Shown piece by piece: positions 22,654-31,859 of a stretch of 32,062 bases of DNA. Source of the stretch: an uncultured Selenomonadaceae bacterium. GTDB lineage: Bacteria; Bacillota; Negativicutes; Selenomonadales; Selenomonadaceae. The notes under the pieces are model-generated. The model saw only the letters and a list, made by a program, of their open reading frames with translations, had not been told where the DNA came from and made no database searches. The stretch lies in assembly GCA_902777615.1 (NCBI GenBank), contig CACYUQ010000002.1:1-32062 (forward strand), given 5' to 3'. Both the position numbers and the translations under genes were made by a program. How positions within the stretch are numbered: the first letter of the stretch is position 1; every line of letters starts with the position of its first letter.

Positions 22654-22697
22654 TAAATCTATTGCATTTTCGTGCAAAGAACAGCACAACAGACAAC

Positions 22698-22736
22698 AAA
22701 AAACGCCGACTGCGAAATTTTCCCGCAGCCGGCGTT
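22698..22736 (-). terminator. Terminator of the ychF end of the long operon
   Basis: 13-bp stem (AACGCCG..CTGCG 22702-22714, CGCAG..CGGCGTT 22724-22736) with one mismatch, followed on the minus strand by a T6 run. It lies 13 nt after the ychF stop. Confidence 0.85.
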
Positions 22737-22749
22737 AATTTATGCCCTT

Positions 22750-23856
22750 TTACACGTTGAAACGGAAATACGTTACGTCTCCGTCCTGCATCACATAGTC
22801 CTTGCCTTCGAGTCGGATTTGTCCTTTTTCCCGCGCCGCGGTCATGCTACCCGCGGCGATCAGGTCGTCGTAATTGACGATCTCGGCGCGGATGAAGCCG
22901 CGCTCGATGTCGGAATGGATCTTTCCGGCGGCCTTCGGCGCTGTCGTTCCCTTCGTGATGGTCCATGCGCGGCACTCGTCCGGCCCCGCCGTCAGGAACG
23001 TCAACAGGCCGAGCAGTGAAAACGCCGCTTTAATCAGTCGGTCGAGCCCCGACTCTTCCAATCCAATCGTCTCCAGAAATTCCTTCGCCTCATCGGCGGA
23101 AAGCTCCGCGATCTCCGACTCGACCCGCGCGGAAATCACTGTGACCTCGGCGCCTTCTTCGGCTGCATGGGCCTTGACCTTCTGCACGAACGGATTTTCC
23201 GCATCCGCCGTCGCCGCTTCGTCCTCGGCCACGTTCGCCACGTAAAGTGTCGGCTTCATCGTCAAAAGGTTCAGGTCGCGGAGCAGCGCCCGCTCCTCGT
23301 CGGACAGCTCCGCCTTACGCGCGGGCTTCGCGTCGCCCAAGAGCGCGGCGATTTTTTGAAGTGCCGCTTCCTCGGCCTTCGCTTCCTTGTTGCCGCTTTT
23401 CGTCAGTTTCTGCGCTTTGACCAGCCGCTTTTCCACCGTATCAAGGTCGGCGAGGCAAAGCTCCGTGGTGATGATCTCGATGTCGCGGATCGGGTCGATG
23501 GCGCCCTCGACGTGAGTGATGTCCTCGTCCTCGAAGCAGCGCACCACATGGGCGATGGCGTCCACCTGACGGATATGCTCAAGGAACTGGTTGCCAAGGC
23601 CCTCGCCCTTCGACGCGCCGCGCACCAGTCCGGCGATGTCGACGAAGCGCACCGACGCCGGCGTGGTCTTCTTCGATTGGTACATCTCATGCAAAACGCC
23701 GAGCCGCGCGTCCGGCACATCCACGACGCCCACGTTCGGCTCGATGGTGCAGAACGGATAATTGGCGGCCTCCGCCCCGGCCTTCGTGATCGCGTTGAAC
23801 AGCGTGCTTTTGCCGACGTTCGGCAGCCCGACGATTCCTACTTCCAAATTGCTCAA
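22750..23856 (-). CDS. ychF: Ribosome-binding ATPase/GTPase YchF
   Basis: This 368-aa Obg-like P-loop protein has the usual length (about 363-367). GIVGLPNVGKSTLFNAIT (7-24) is the Walker A region, VDIAGLVRGASKGEGLGNQFL carries the G3/hydrophobic switch typical of the HAS-NTPases, and YVANVAEDE stands in place of NKxD, explaining ATP preference. A coiled-coil region and a C-terminal TGS domain (TITKGTTAPKAAGKIHSDIERGFIRAEIV) follow. The start is TTG at 23856 with GGGAG 8 nt upstream; no ATG fits. It is last in the long minus-strand run, followed by a terminator. Confidence 0.95.
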   Translation of the reverse strand: MSNLEVGIVGLPNVGKSTLFNAITKAGAEAANYPFCTIEPNVGVVDVPDARLGVLHEMYQSKKTTPASVRFVDIAGLVRGASKGEGLGNQFLEHIRQVDAIAHVVRCFEDEDITHVEGAIDPIRDIEIITTELCLADLDTVEKRLVKAQKLTKSGNKEAKAEEAALQKIAALLGDAKPARKAELSDEERALLRDLNLLTMKPTLYVANVAEDEAATADAENPFVQKVKAHAAEEGAEVTVISARVESEIAELSADEAKEFLETIGLEESGLDRLIKAAFSLLGLLTFLTAGPDECRAWTITKGTTAPKAAGKIHSDIERGFIRAEIVNYDDLIAAGSMTAAREKGQIRLEGKDYVMQDGDVTYFRFNV

Positions 23857-23891
23857 TGTAATGTCTCCCTTTGATTATGTTTTTCCATATT

Positions 23892-24794
23892 CTATCGAAT
23901 TACGCCGGTCCCGTCAAATTTCGGCACGAACTCCTCCGACGCCGCGCCGCGTTCCTGCACATAGCAGCGCGTAATCCCGAGGTCCAGCGCGTAATCGACC
24001 ACGGATTGATACTCGAAGGTCGTCAGCCTCCGGCTCAGCCCTTTGACCTCCGCCGCGCGGTACATCGGCGTATACTGCCCCATCAGTGACAGCATTATCT
24101 TGTCGCCGAAAGTTTTCCAAAGCCAGTCGAGGATTTTCATGCTTTCTTTTCGCTTGCCCGGCAAAATCAAATGACGCACCAACACGCCCCGCGTCAAGAT
24201 CCCATCCCCGCGCAGTACCGGCGCGCCCTTTGCCTCGATCATCGCCTCGAGCGCCGCCGAGGCGAACGAAAAATAATCCCGCGCGTCCGAGCACTCGGCC
24301 GCGCTTTTTTCGTCGATATATTTCAGGTCGGGCAGGAACACGTCGATTTCGTCCGCGATTGCGCGGATCATTTCCGGTCGCTCGTAGCCGCTGCTGTTCC
24401 AGACCACGGGCAGCGTCAGCCCGCGCGCTTTCGCCATGCGAAGCGCCGCCAAAATCTGAGGGGCGAAATGCGACGGCGTCACGAGATCCAGCGTCGCCGC
24501 GTCGCGCTCCTGTTGCTCTAAGAAAATCTCCGCCAGCCGCTCCTCGGTCACGTCCAGTCCGTTTTCCTCGTGACTGATGACGGCGTTCTGGCAAAACAGG
24601 CAGCGCAGGCTGCAATGCGAAAAAAACACCGTGCCCGCGCCGACACTTCCGGCGATGCACGGCTCCTCCCACGGGTGCAGCGAAACCAGCGCGACGCGGG
24701 CCAGCCGCCCCGCCCCGCAATACCCGCGCGCGCCCGCGAGACGATTCACGCCGCACCGCCGAGGACAAATCTCGCACCGCGCCAGCGCGTCCAT
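23892..24794 (-). CDS. PflX-like radical SAM protein
   Basis: The 300-aa protein fits the uncharacterised PflX family (COG1313). An N-terminal cysteine cluster CEICPRRCGVNR..GYCGAG stands before the radical-SAM cluster CSLRCLFCQN (CxxxCxxC for the AdoMet-bound 4Fe-4S). Further conserved parts are VTPSHFAPQI, WNSSGYE, DVFLPDLKY and LILPGK..S. It is related to glycyl-radical-enzyme activases, but its substrate is unknown. I choose the ATG at 24794 (GAAAGAG 6 nt upstream, 11 nt after the previous gene); an ATG at 24836 would overlap that gene by 31 nt. Confidence 0.85.
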   Translation of the reverse strand: MDALARCEICPRRCGVNRLAGARGYCGAGRLARVALVSLHPWEEPCIAGSVGAGTVFFSHCSLRCLFCQNAVISHEENGLDVTEERLAEIFLEQQERDAATLDLVTPSHFAPQILAALRMAKARGLTLPVVWNSSGYERPEMIRAIADEIDVFLPDLKYIDEKSAAECSDARDYFSFASAALEAMIEAKGAPVLRGDGILTRGVLVRHLILPGKRKESMKILDWLWKTFGDKIMLSLMGQYTPMYRAAEVKGLSRRLTTFEYQSVVDYALDLGITRCYVQERGAASEEFVPKFDGTGVIR

Positions 24795-24805
24795 CGAAAA
24801 CTCTT

Positions 24806-25165
24806 TCACGTTCGTCTGTCCCCGTTCTTGTCCCATTCCATCCCCGTAGCGACAAGCGGCAGCACATTGATCAGCGGCTCCTCATACGGATGCACGGCCT
24901 TGACCGCGCGCATCACCGTGTCCAACGTCTCCGCCCGAATCGTCACCTCAACTTTCAGCTCCGGCTCCTCGCTGACCTCGCCCTCCGTGCCGATGAAAGG
25001 CTTCGTCCCCGCCAGCGGCCGCCAAGTCCCGGTCACCCGGCTATAGGAAAGGCAACTGTCGTAATTCCCGATATGCCCCGCATCCGCGTCCTGCAAAGCC
25101 TTTTGCAGCGCGTGAAAATGCGTCTCGGGGATGAAAATTTCGAGCTTGTAATACTGTATGTCCAT
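24806..25165 (-). CDS. YqfO/CutA-like stand-alone domain protein
   Basis: The 119-aa protein matches the PII/CutA-like domain found inserted in YqfO/NIF3 proteins and also alone (COG3323). Markers are YYKLEIFIPETHFHALQKAL at the start, AGHIGNYDSCLSYS, TWRPLAGTKPFIG and AVHPYEEPLINVLPL at the end. It probably forms trimers, and its role is unclear. AAAGGA precedes the ATG at 25165. It sits 11 nt behind the UDP-galactopyranose mutase gene and 11 nt before the radical SAM gene. Confidence 0.85.
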   Translation of the reverse strand: MDIQYYKLEIFIPETHFHALQKALQDADAGHIGNYDSCLSYSRVTGTWRPLAGTKPFIGTEGEVSEEPELKVEVTIRAETLDTVMRAVKAVHPYEEPLINVLPLVATGMEWDKNGDRRT

Positions 25166-25176
25166 GTTGCCGTCCT

Positions 25177-26289
25177 TTATGCTGTCAGCGACCGCGCCAA
25201 CGCCAGCGCCCGTTCCACCGTCTTGTCCATATCGTAATACTTGTACTCGCCGAGCCGCCCGCCGAAAATCACGCGCTCCGACGCGGCCTGCGCCGCATAT
25301 TTTTCGTACAGCGCCTGATTCTTCTCGTCGTTCACCGGATAATACGCGTCGTCGCCGCGGCGCCAATCCGCCGGATATTCCTTCGTGACCATCGTGACCG
25401 GCTGCTCCAGCAGCGCCGGGTTCCCAACCTCAAAATGCTTATGCTCGATCCGACGCGTGTACGGCGTTTCCCGGTCGGTGAAATTCATCACCGCGACGCC
25501 CTGGAGGTTCGCCGTCTCCAGCCGCTCGTGCTCGAACCGCAGCCCCCGATACTCCAATTCGCCCAGCTCGTAATCGAAATACTCGTCGATGGCGCCGGTG
25601 TAAATTACCTTTTCCGTTTTTTGCAGGAAATATTCCCTGTCGCTCAGGAAATCCGTTTCCAGCGACACCTCGACGCCTGCCAAAAGCTTCTCGATCAGCC
25701 CGTTGTAGCCGCCCGCCGGGATGCCCTGCCAACGGTCGTTGAAATAATTGTTGTCATAGGTGAAACGGAGCGGCAGCCGCCGGATGATGAACGCCGGAAG
25801 CTCCCGGCAGTCGCGTCCCCACTGCTTTTCCGTATAGCCCTTGATCAGCTTCTCGTAAATATCCCGCCCGACAAGCGCGATCGCCTGTTCCTCCAGATTT
25901 CGCGGCTCGGACGTAACCGCGCCGCGCTGGGAGTCGATCTTTTCCCGCGCCTCCGCAGGCGTCCGGACGCCCCACATCTGATAAAACGTGTTCATATTGA
26001 ACGGCAGATTGTAAAGCTCGCCTTTGTAATTCGCCACAGGGCTGTTGATGAACGGCTGAAAATCGGCGAATCGGTTCATATAGTCCCAGACCTCGCGGAT
26101 GCTCGTATGAAAAATATGCGCGCCGTAAAAATGCACGGGAATCCCGTCGCGAATCTCGCAGCGGATATTCCCGCCCACCGCCGCGCGCCGCTCCACAACC
26201 AGCACACGCCGCCCCGCCGCATGAAGCTCATGCGCCAGAACCGCGCCAAAAAGTCCCGCCCCGACGATGACAAAATCATATTGCGCCAT
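25177..26289 (-). CDS. glf: UDP-galactopyranose mutase
   Basis: This 370-aa flavoenzyme converts UDP-Galp to UDP-Galf for surface polysaccharide. Visible features are the FAD-binding YDFVIVGAGLFGAVLAHEL with VVERR, HFYGAHIFHTS near residue 60, the active-site WGRDCRELP and RLPLRFTYDNNYFNDRWQGIPAGGY, and C-terminal GRLGEYKYYDMD. The length is typical. The ATG at 26289 has GGGAG 9 nt upstream and overlaps the end of the epimerase gene by 14 nt. Its presence implies galactofuranose in an O-antigen, capsule or other glycan. Confidence 0.95.
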   Translation of the reverse strand: MAQYDFVIVGAGLFGAVLAHELHAAGRRVLVVERRAAVGGNIRCEIRDGIPVHFYGAHIFHTSIREVWDYMNRFADFQPFINSPVANYKGELYNLPFNMNTFYQMWGVRTPAEAREKIDSQRGAVTSEPRNLEEQAIALVGRDIYEKLIKGYTEKQWGRDCRELPAFIIRRLPLRFTYDNNYFNDRWQGIPAGGYNGLIEKLLAGVEVSLETDFLSDREYFLQKTEKVIYTGAIDEYFDYELGELEYRGLRFEHERLETANLQGVAVMNFTDRETPYTRRIEHKHFEVGNPALLEQPVTMVTKEYPADWRRGDDAYYPVNDEKNQALYEKYAAQAASERVIFGGRLGEYKYYDMDKTVERALALARSLTA

Positions 26290-27271
26290 TATGAGCAACT
26301 CCCGCCTCTTCCAAGCTTTCCTTCAAGTCAAGGAACATCTGCCGTAAATCTTTGGTTGGTTTCCAACCCAAATCCCGTAATTTTTGAGAAGAAAGGCGCA
26401 GCCCCGTATCTGCCGCATAACCATATCTATTGTCAGCGGGAATATCTACCGTCACACGTACTTGCCCTTTTGCTATCGCATCTGCCGCCAATTCAGCCAT
26501 TTCGCGTATAGTCATCGTGGTTGCCTCATTTGCCACATTATACGCCTCGCCGTCCCGTCCCTTTTCCAAGATAAGAAGCAAGCCCGCCAATGTATCTTCA
26601 ATGGCGCAATAATTCCCCATCGATTTGCCTTCCGTATGCAGGACAATATCCTCGCCTTTGGCAGCCGAACGAGCGAACTGGGCGAAAACGCGTCGATCGT
26701 CGGGCAATACCCCATGCCCGAAGGTCTGGGCCAAACGTGCAATCTTCACCGGCACCTTATACTCCATCGCATAAGCCGCGCAAATATTTTCCGCCATTCT
26801 TTTCCCCAATGGATAACAACTGCGGGCCGCCAGCACGTCAACTTTGCCGCATCCAGCCTCGTCCTCAAGTGCCCGATGCCCATCCGAGCAATCAAGATCG
26901 CCATAAACCTCCATGGAAGATATATACACCACGCTTTTAGGGCGCAAACGGCGTGCCATCTCCAAGACATTCTGCGTCGCGTTGACAATACTCTGCGTAA
27001 CTTCTGCTGGATGTGCCCGCATCTCTGCCGAGACTGTTATTGAAGCAAAATGGACAATATAATCACAGAATATATGCAAATCCCTCATCGCATCATCATC
27101 GGTCAAATCAACCGCAAGGATTTCCGCCTCCTCCGGCAATAATATCCGTGCCTTCGCCTTGCTGCGCACCAACGCGACAACTTGATGGCCTTCATGGATC
27201 AACCTTCGTACCAGCATGGAACCGATATATCCCGTTGCCCCTGTAACAAGATATGTTTTCCCCACTTCCAT
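26276..27271 (-). CDS. NAD-dependent epimerase/dehydratase (extended SDR)
   Basis: This 331-aa nucleotide-sugar enzyme has an N-terminal Rossmann motif GATGYIG, a VHFASIT segment, YISSMEVYGD with the active-site Ser, and YPLGK as the YxxxK catalytic pair. C-terminal NVANEATTMTIREMAELAAD and DTGLRLSSQKLRDLGWKP are typical of sugar epimerases/dehydratases. The ATG at 27271 begins at the conserved KTYLVTGATG region and has GGGAG close by. An upstream start at 27325 would overlap the aminotransferase gene. The exact substrate cannot be fixed; a dTDP- or UDP-hexose is likely from context. Confidence 0.88.
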   Translation of the reverse strand: MEVGKTYLVTGATGYIGSMLVRRLIHEGHQVVALVRSKAKARILLPEEAEILAVDLTDDDAMRDLHIFCDYIVHFASITVSAEMRAHPAEVTQSIVNATQNVLEMARRLRPKSVVYISSMEVYGDLDCSDGHRALEDEAGCGKVDVLAARSCYPLGKRMAENICAAYAMEYKVPVKIARLAQTFGHGVLPDDRRVFAQFARSAAKGEDIVLHTEGKSMGNYCAIEDTLAGLLLILEKGRDGEAYNVANEATTMTIREMAELAADAIAKGQVRVTVDIPADNRYGYAADTGLRLSSQKLRDLGWKPTKDLRQMFLDLKESLEEAGVAHNGAI

Positions 27272-27302
27272 TGACTCCCGCCCCACATAAACGATTCGAT
27301 TA

Positions 27303-28436
27303 TTAATTGTTTTGATAAAACGCAAATACGCATTCCGTAATGAAACGGACTTGCTCCTCTGTCAAACCATAAAACATCGGTAAACGAATCAATCGCTCGC
27401 TTTCCCGCGTCGTGAACCCATCTTCACCGTGGAATCGTCCGTATTTACGTCCCGCTATGGACGAATGGAGCGGCACATAATGGAACAGCGCAATAACCCC
27501 CTGTTCCTTTAAGTATGCTATCAATGCGGTGCGCTCTTCGATATCTTTCGCTTTGATATAGAATAGATGGGCATTGTGTTTGCATCCTTCCGGTACAGAC
27601 GGCATCTCGATCCGTCCGGTTTCGGCCAACGGGCGCAGCAATTCATAATACAAATTCCAACTACGAAGGCGATCGTCATTGATTTCATCCGCTATCTCCA
27701 GTTGCGCATAAAGATACGCCGCCGCAAGGTCGCTCGGCAAATAGGACGAGCCAATATCCACCCAGGAATACTTATCAACTTGCCCCCGCAGGAACTGTGA
27801 TCGGTTCGTCCCTTTTTCCCGGATGATCTCGGCCCGCTCGACAAGCTCCGAACGATTTACAAGCGTCGCTCCGCCTTCGCCCATGCTGTAATTCTTTGTT
27901 TCATGGAAGCTGTAGCAACCGATATCGCCAATCGTGCCGAGCGCTTTGCCCCGATATTCGCTCATGACGCCTTGGGCCGCGTCCTCGACCACAAAAAGAT
28001 TGTGCCGACGCGCAATCTCCATAATCGTGTCCATCTCGCAAGCCACGCCGCCATAATGAACAACGGCAATACCTTTTGTACGATTCGTAATCGCGCTCTC
28101 AATCAAAGTTTCGTCAATATTCATCGTATCGGGACGAATATCAACAAATACAGGAACGCCCCCACGGAGAACAAAAGCGTTTGCCGTAGAGCAAAACGTA
28201 AACGATGGCATAATGATTTCATCGCCCGGCTGGACATCAAGAAGCAACGCCGCCATTTCAAGGGAATGGGAGCAGGAAGAGGTAAGGAGCACTTTTTTCG
28301 CGTGAAAGTGTTTCTCCATCCATACACTGCATTCATTGCAGTATGTCCCCTCGCCACGCAAGAACTTCCCACCAAAACCGGTTTTAATATAGCGGAAGAT
28401 ATTTTCATTTTTTATCGGTTGGTTGAAAGGAATCAT
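27303..28436 (-). CDS. wecE: dTDP-4-amino-4,6-dideoxygalactose transaminase (WecE-like)
   Basis: This 377-aa PLP aminotransferase of the DegT/DnrJ/EryC1 family is strikingly like enterobacterial WecE/RffA: MIPFNQP start, VLLTSSCSHSLEMAALLLD, MPSFTFCSTANAFVLRGG, VEDAAQGVMSEYRGKALG, the PLP lysine K181 in SFHETKNYS, and EKGTNRSQFLRGQVDKYSW. It should make dTDP-Fuc4N from dTDP-4-keto-6-deoxyglucose using glutamate. GGGAAG precedes the ATG at 28436. Neighbouring acyltransferase and WbqC-like genes suggest that the amino group is then acylated. Confidence 0.93.
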   Translation of the reverse strand: MIPFNQPIKNENIFRYIKTGFGGKFLRGEGTYCNECSVWMEKHFHAKKVLLTSSCSHSLEMAALLLDVQPGDEIIMPSFTFCSTANAFVLRGGVPVFVDIRPDTMNIDETLIESAITNRTKGIAVVHYGGVACEMDTIMEIARRHNLFVVEDAAQGVMSEYRGKALGTIGDIGCYSFHETKNYSMGEGGATLVNRSELVERAEIIREKGTNRSQFLRGQVDKYSWVDIGSSYLPSDLAAAYLYAQLEIADEINDDRLRSWNLYYELLRPLAETGRIEMPSVPEGCKHNAHLFYIKAKDIEERTALIAYLKEQGVIALFHYVPLHSSIAGRKYGRFHGEDGFTTRESERLIRLPMFYGLTEEQVRFITECVFAFYQNN

Positions 28437-28473
28437 GATTCACACTTCCCAATTAATGCTTCAACATATCAAA

Positions 28474-29427
28474 TCAATACAACGCCTTGTCCTTCTCATA
28501 CACCCTATCCCGCGGATTTCCGTTTTCATCAAAACGTTTTTCACCAACCAGCTGCCAGTCTTGGCAACTGCGGCACGGCTCCGGCAAATGCTCCCAATCG
28601 TGATCCAAATGAAGCTGTGCCAATTCGCGACTGTGCCGTGCCCATATTGTTTTGATAGATTCTTCCCGTACATTCCCGAATATTTTTCGTGCCGCACCAT
28701 CCCAACCGCAGGAAACAACATTTCCATCCCACGTGATCGCGCACACACCGATGGCATGGCCGCAAGCATATCGCTCGGACGGTTTCTCTGTCTTGTCCTC
28801 CATCGTCCCCGCCCAATGCCCGGAACGCCTGACTGCCGTCCATGCCCCCTTGCCGCGCCAATAGTCCAAAACCTGCTGCACCTCGGCGTGGTTTTGCGAC
28901 ATATCAATGATTTTTACGTCAATGATTGGCTTCTCCAAACCTCGTTCCTTTTTGCGCCGCAATATGTATTCCACGTTCTGAAAAAACACATCCCGCTTGG
29001 CGCCAACACGGATGGATTCATACACTTCAGCACTAAAGCCGTCGCAATCTGTGCTCAGATAATCCAACCCCGAATCCAAAATCATTTCTGCCATTTCCGG
29101 GCTCAGGAGCGTCCCGTTCGTATTCATGTCCACATTCTGCAATCCCTTTTTCTTCGCGTAGTCAATCATATAGTAGAGCTTGAACCCGGCAAGCAGCGGC
29201 TCCCCGTAAAAATCCAGCCAAATGCGCGTGGACGGGCTTTCCGCCGCCACTTCGTCCACGATCTTCTTGTAAAGGAACATGTCCATATAGCCGCGTTTCC
29301 GTGTGATCGCGTTTTGCGTACACATCACGCAATTCAAATTGCAGAACGCATCCACTTCCACCACCACATTCAGCGGGAATGCTGTGAGCTTGTAATTCTT
29401 TTCCACTTCTTTTATATTCGCGTACAT
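28474..29427 (-). CDS. Radical SAM/SPASM enzyme in a sugar operon
   Basis: This 317-aa radical SAM enzyme has CNLNCVMC (CxxxCxxC, about 29-36) for the catalytic cluster, MNTNGTLLS and STDCDGFSAEVYE in the barrel, and a C-terminal SPASM region with cysteines in YACGHAIGVC, SCGWDG and CRSCQDW for auxiliary Fe-S clusters. SPASM proteins in polysaccharide clusters have been linked to sugar modification, but the substrate here is unknown. AAAGGAGATG stands before the ATG at 29427. It lies 37 nt upstream of wecE and 16 nt downstream of the 547-aa gene. Confidence 0.88.
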   Translation of the reverse strand: MYANIKEVEKNYKLTAFPLNVVVEVDAFCNLNCVMCTQNAITRKRGYMDMFLYKKIVDEVAAESPSTRIWLDFYGEPLLAGFKLYYMIDYAKKKGLQNVDMNTNGTLLSPEMAEMILDSGLDYLSTDCDGFSAEVYESIRVGAKRDVFFQNVEYILRRKKERGLEKPIIDVKIIDMSQNHAEVQQVLDYWRGKGAWTAVRRSGHWAGTMEDKTEKPSERYACGHAIGVCAITWDGNVVSCGWDGAARKIFGNVREESIKTIWARHSRELAQLHLDHDWEHLPEPCRSCQDWQLVGEKRFDENGNPRDRVYEKDKALY

Positions 29428-29443
29428 AGAATCCGCATCTCCT

Positions 29444-31087
29444 TTATGTGTCTCTGGTATCTAAATGGTGCGGCAAATTTCCAATTACCACAGCGTCACT
29501 TTTATCATCCCAAAGAAAGTATATCCGCATACAATGCCGGGCATCCCTTGAATTTCCTTTTTTCAGGTGGTAGTCCATTTTTCTTCGCTTGCCCCGGTAC
29601 ATGAAATAATACGTATCCTTTTCTTCCCCTGCTCTCGTGTCAGTAATCGAACCGCTATATTCCACGCCAATTTGTCGGCACTTGTTTTCAAAATCCTGCC
29701 GCTCGATTGCTCCTTGTCGCATTTGGCGATAGTCGGTTGCCAACAGCTGCAAGCATTTGTAAACCAATTCTATATCCTCAAATTGGGCATCTTTCAAGCC
29801 GCCCAATGCACGTTTGGAAAAAAACAATTCGCCGGGATAATTGCGACTAAACCAATCCGGAATCTCATCATAGGTTGTTCCGAAAGGAACCTCTAAGGAA
29901 GCAGATGTCCCTCCGTTAATATTTTTTCGTTGCCGTAATGAATCAATCAAATATTTCTGCTTTTTGACAACATCGCGCAATTCCTCCAGCTCTTGTACCC
30001 ATTTTTCCTGTTCTTCCAAGCACTGCAATACTTCATTATTTAAGTTTTCAACTTGCTGTTTGTATTGATCAACCTCTTGTGAATACAAATCCGCCAAATC
30101 TGTAGAATTTTGTATAGCATCTTTTTGTTTTTGGAACTGCTCTACATGCGCTACATCCATAAACTTATGACCACAATTTTTCCAATCGACTCTCAGGAGT
30201 GTATTAGCATGCTTGAGTTTTTCTATAAGAAGTTCATGAAAAATATCTTCACCATTATAGGATTTTCCATTTTCATCCGTGAATCCATACGCCAGAATTC
30301 GTTTTACTATCACCAGTGGATGAAGATATTCATTGCCCGGCAAAAAATCGACATTCTTATAGTAGGTTCGAATCGCACCATTGTATGCACCATAATTTGT
30401 TCCAACCATATCAGTCCATTGATAGCACAGTTCTCCGGGGATATGCACAATATGCGCGAAAATCCCGACGGTAGAAAGGAGCAATTCAGGTTTTATCAGC
30501 GGCGCAAGGGTGGTTTCTGCTCCTAAATCATACTTGTAATCGGTAATAACGACTACCGGAAACAATCGCTTAGGATTCACAATAAGGTCGCGCAAATTTT
30601 CCAATTCTTTAGCATTTTCAATACGATAAACGGTTTCGTTCAAATGACGCACATCCGAAAAACCGTTCTTCTTGGCGATGTTAATGACGAACTTCGGTAT
30701 GCTGAATAAATCTTGTGGATAATCAACATTTTTGGGAGTTGTATAGGAAACTTTGACTCCTAAGATTAAATCATCACCACGCTGAATAATTTCGACATCA
30801 GTGATCCATGTGCGCCCAGCCAATTCTCCATCTGGATGTTCCACCAAGCAACAAAAATAATTTCCGTAATCATAAATGATTTGGATGCTATTCCCCGCCG
30901 TATGCTTTGTCATATTCACGGCACTTTTCGGCAACCGCATAGAGGGGAATTTTTCCTTTATCCAGTTATATACAATATTAGCATTGTATATAACTGCACT
31001 TCGCAGATCCTTTTTGACAACCAATTTAGCAGAAAGCTGAAATGCGCGGTTCGTATATTTTTCATCAACGATATATGTTGTTGCCAT
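29444..31087 (-). CDS. Unrecognised 547-aa coiled-coil protein with a possible RelE-like end
   Basis: I do not recognise the family. Residues 1-310 form a globular region; NGAIRTYY with a following HP pair (about 236-257) looks conserved-site-like. Residues about 312-388 are a heptad-rich coiled coil (QVENLNNEVLQCLEEQ). Residues about 395-547 form a basic C-terminal domain ending in HCMRIYFLWDDKSDAVVIG and LPHHL, which recalls the last strands of RelE/HigB-type toxins; this is only a resemblance. No signal peptide is present. The ATG at 31087 has GGGGGA 5 nt upstream, while the frame is open to 31204 inside the previous gene. It lies in a tight sugar operon (25 and 16 nt gaps) but is more AT-rich than the downstream genes. 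It could be a defence or toxin-type cargo gene or a glycan accessory factor. Confidence 0.6.
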   Translation of the reverse strand: MATTYIVDEKYTNRAFQLSAKLVVKKDLRSAVIYNANIVYNWIKEKFPSMRLPKSAVNMTKHTAGNSIQIIYDYGNYFCCLVEHPDGELAGRTWITDVEIIQRGDDLILGVKVSYTTPKNVDYPQDLFSIPKFVINIAKKNGFSDVRHLNETVYRIENAKELENLRDLIVNPKRLFPVVVITDYKYDLGAETTLAPLIKPELLLSTVGIFAHIVHIPGELCYQWTDMVGTNYGAYNGAIRTYYKNVDFLPGNEYLHPLVIVKRILAYGFTDENGKSYNGEDIFHELLIEKLKHANTLLRVDWKNCGHKFMDVAHVEQFQKQKDAIQNSTDLADLYSQEVDQYKQQVENLNNEVLQCLEEQEKWVQELEELRDVVKKQKYLIDSLRQRKNINGGTSASLEVPFGTTYDEIPDWFSRNYPGELFFSKRALGGLKDAQFEDIELVYKCLQLLATDYRQMRQGAIERQDFENKCRQIGVEYSGSITDTRAGEEKDTYYFMYRGKRRKMDYHLKKGNSRDARHCMRIYFLWDDKSDAVVIGNLPHHLDTRDT

Positions 31088-31112
31088 GCTTATCCCCCAT
31101 TTCGCCAACCTC

Positions 31113-31805
31113 TTATCTTCGCCAACCCCAAATATAACAGGGAGCATCTTCTCCCGTATTGAACAATAAATCCAGCACCGAAACTTGGTGGGCAAAGGTT
31201 TCACTCATCTGCGGATATGCCGGATAACCTGAATAATCCTTCCAACCGATTGCAATCCCAGCCTCTTCGTAATCCTCCGCAATGATATAGTCCTTCGCGG
31301 CGGGGCCGGATATATAGACATCCGCCCCTGCCGCTTGCACAAGGCTCAACAGCTTTTCATGCTTTGCGCCATGCGTCGGATAGTCCCGGCTGTCCGCAAA
31401 TTCTGTTTTGATTCCAAGGAACTCATGGGAAATAGTCATTATGAGATAACGATTCAGCTCATATAAATATTCCCATTCCTTTTCCATATAGACGTGAAAG
31501 AAAAAATCCTCGTATTTCTTGAAACATGAGGCACGCCCATAGGCCATGCACAATGTCTGCCAATGCTTTTTTTGCCATGATTTATCCGGCATGGTCACAT
31601 CCAATATTTGCCGATGCTCATTTGTACCCACGGGGATCGTCAGCCATTGCAAGCGGCCATTCACCAAAATTTTATTCCGGTTGCGCCAGTCATTTTTCGT
31701 GTACTGCAAGTCGTCATAAAAAATGAATAAATCCACATCATGGATGATGTCAAAATATCCTTTCCACGGAATGTAGTTGGATTGGAGGACTGCTACTTTT
31801 TTCAT
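31113..31805 (-). CDS. WbqC-like family protein
   Basis: The 230-aa protein matches the WbqC-like family found in O-antigen clusters: KKVAVLQSNYIPWKGYFDII at the start, DLFIFYDDLQYTKNDWRNRN, LTIPVG, and late YISGPAAKDYI plus GYPAYPQ. The reaction is not established; members usually accompany amino-sugar genes, as here (WecE and an acyltransferase). GAAAGG lies 8 nt before the ATG at 31805. It is soluble, with no signal peptide. Confidence 0.9.
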   Translation of the reverse strand: MKKVAVLQSNYIPWKGYFDIIHDVDLFIFYDDLQYTKNDWRNRNKILVNGRLQWLTIPVGTNEHRQILDVTMPDKSWQKKHWQTLCMAYGRASCFKKYEDFFFHVYMEKEWEYLYELNRYLIMTISHEFLGIKTEFADSRDYPTHGAKHEKLLSLVQAAGADVYISGPAAKDYIIAEDYEEAGIAIGWKDYSGYPAYPQMSETFAHQVSVLDLLFNTGEDAPCYIWGWRR

Positions 31806-31859
31806 AGTATGCGGCCTTTCTATTACAAATATAGCTATACAAACTCACAAAAAACTCTT

